Assembly (NCBI GenBank): GCA_903909295.1
Contig: CAIVVG010000137.1
Coordinates: 1-5,198 of the forward strand
Source of the DNA: an uncultured Chlamydiae bacterium
GTDB lineage: Bacteria; Chlamydiota; Chlamydiia; Chlamydiales; SM23-39
DNA: 5,198 bases
Reading direction: 5' to 3'
Under the pieces are notes generated by a model, which was given only the letters and a program-made list of their open reading frames with translations, was not told the origin of the DNA and did no database searches. This document shows positions 5,175-5,198 of this stretch, in pieces (within the stretch, counting starts at the first letter, position 1; each line of letters begins with the position of its first letter). The translations under genes were made by a program, and so were the position numbers.

Positions 5175-5198
5175 TACTGTTAGGGGGCGGCAAGTGCC

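Larger units (their letters stand above)
4951..5198 (-). pseudogene. Unresolved edge region: overlapping open frames, possible gene remnant
   Basis: No clear gene is visible. One minus-strand frame is open from the window edge to a TGA at 5055-5057 (47 residues, ending LQNTLQNPPNLF). A second is open from after a TAG at 5128-5130 to the TAG at 4951-4953 (58 residues, no ATG). Its last 35 or so residues look protein-like, with LLRELGLQLPSILTAAQLQA followed by an Ala/Leu-rich amphipathic end. One reading is that these are the frameshifted remains of a single gene's 3' end, perhaps a transposase. A plus-strand frame starting ATG at 4999 also stays open to the edge (66 residues) but lacks a ribosome binding site. 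With three open frames overlapping, the region could equally be non-coding. The 19-bp repeat lies inside it. Confidence 0.25.

Noticed and set aside
4999..5198. Plus-strand partial gene starting ATG at 4999 and open to the edge
   Set aside because: It has no ribosome binding site, opposes a good minus-strand promoter direction, and overlaps two other open frames. It is too weak to list as a gene without more sequence.

Overview
The window is dense bacterial coding sequence with every convincing gene on the minus strand. The best guess for the source is a chlamydia-like organism (phylum Chlamydiota). This rests on the form of the MCE protein (one MCE domain, a very long helical tail and a conserved aromatic/basic block near residues 303-342), and on a neighbouring set of small, helical, hydrophobic-patch proteins of the kind chlamydiae send through type III secretion. 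It is an inference from pattern, with moderate confidence. No rRNA, tRNA or CRISPR array is visible.

Reading along the coding strand (right to left), 5198-4802 holds no complete gene. It contains open but broken-looking reading frames at the edge, a GC-rich hairpin (5140-5174), one copy of a 19-bp repeat (5079-5097), and a good housekeeping-type promoter (4918-4947, TTGACG-18-TAGAAT) followed by a leader of about 110 nt. Then come three tightly packed unrecognised genes: A (4801-4124, 225 aa, coiled coil), B (4113-3382, 243 aa, two hydrophobic stretches) and C (3373-2876, 165 aa, one hydrophobic stretch). They are 8-10 bases apart, each with its own ribosome binding site, so they form one transcription unit. 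Their order and make-up (helical protein, larger membrane-active protein, smaller membrane-active protein) suggest secreted or translocator-like proteins, but no family was recognised.

A 69-base gap with a 10-bp inverted repeat over the next ribosome binding site leads into the second unit, an MCE/Mla-type lipid ABC transporter: mlaE permease (2806-2006), mlaF ATPase (2009-1257) and mlaD substrate-binding MCE protein (1260-34). Both junctions are ATGA stop/start overlaps, so the three are translationally coupled. MlaF hydrolyses ATP, MlaE spans the inner membrane, and MlaD is anchored there and carries lipid across the periplasm. No mlaB (STAS) or mlaC gene lies in the window.

Immediately after the mlaD stop there is a second, inverted copy of the 19-bp repeat (9-27). 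The two gene units are therefore bracketed by inverted copies of the same sequence, close to both ends of the window. This is the most unexpected structural observation here.
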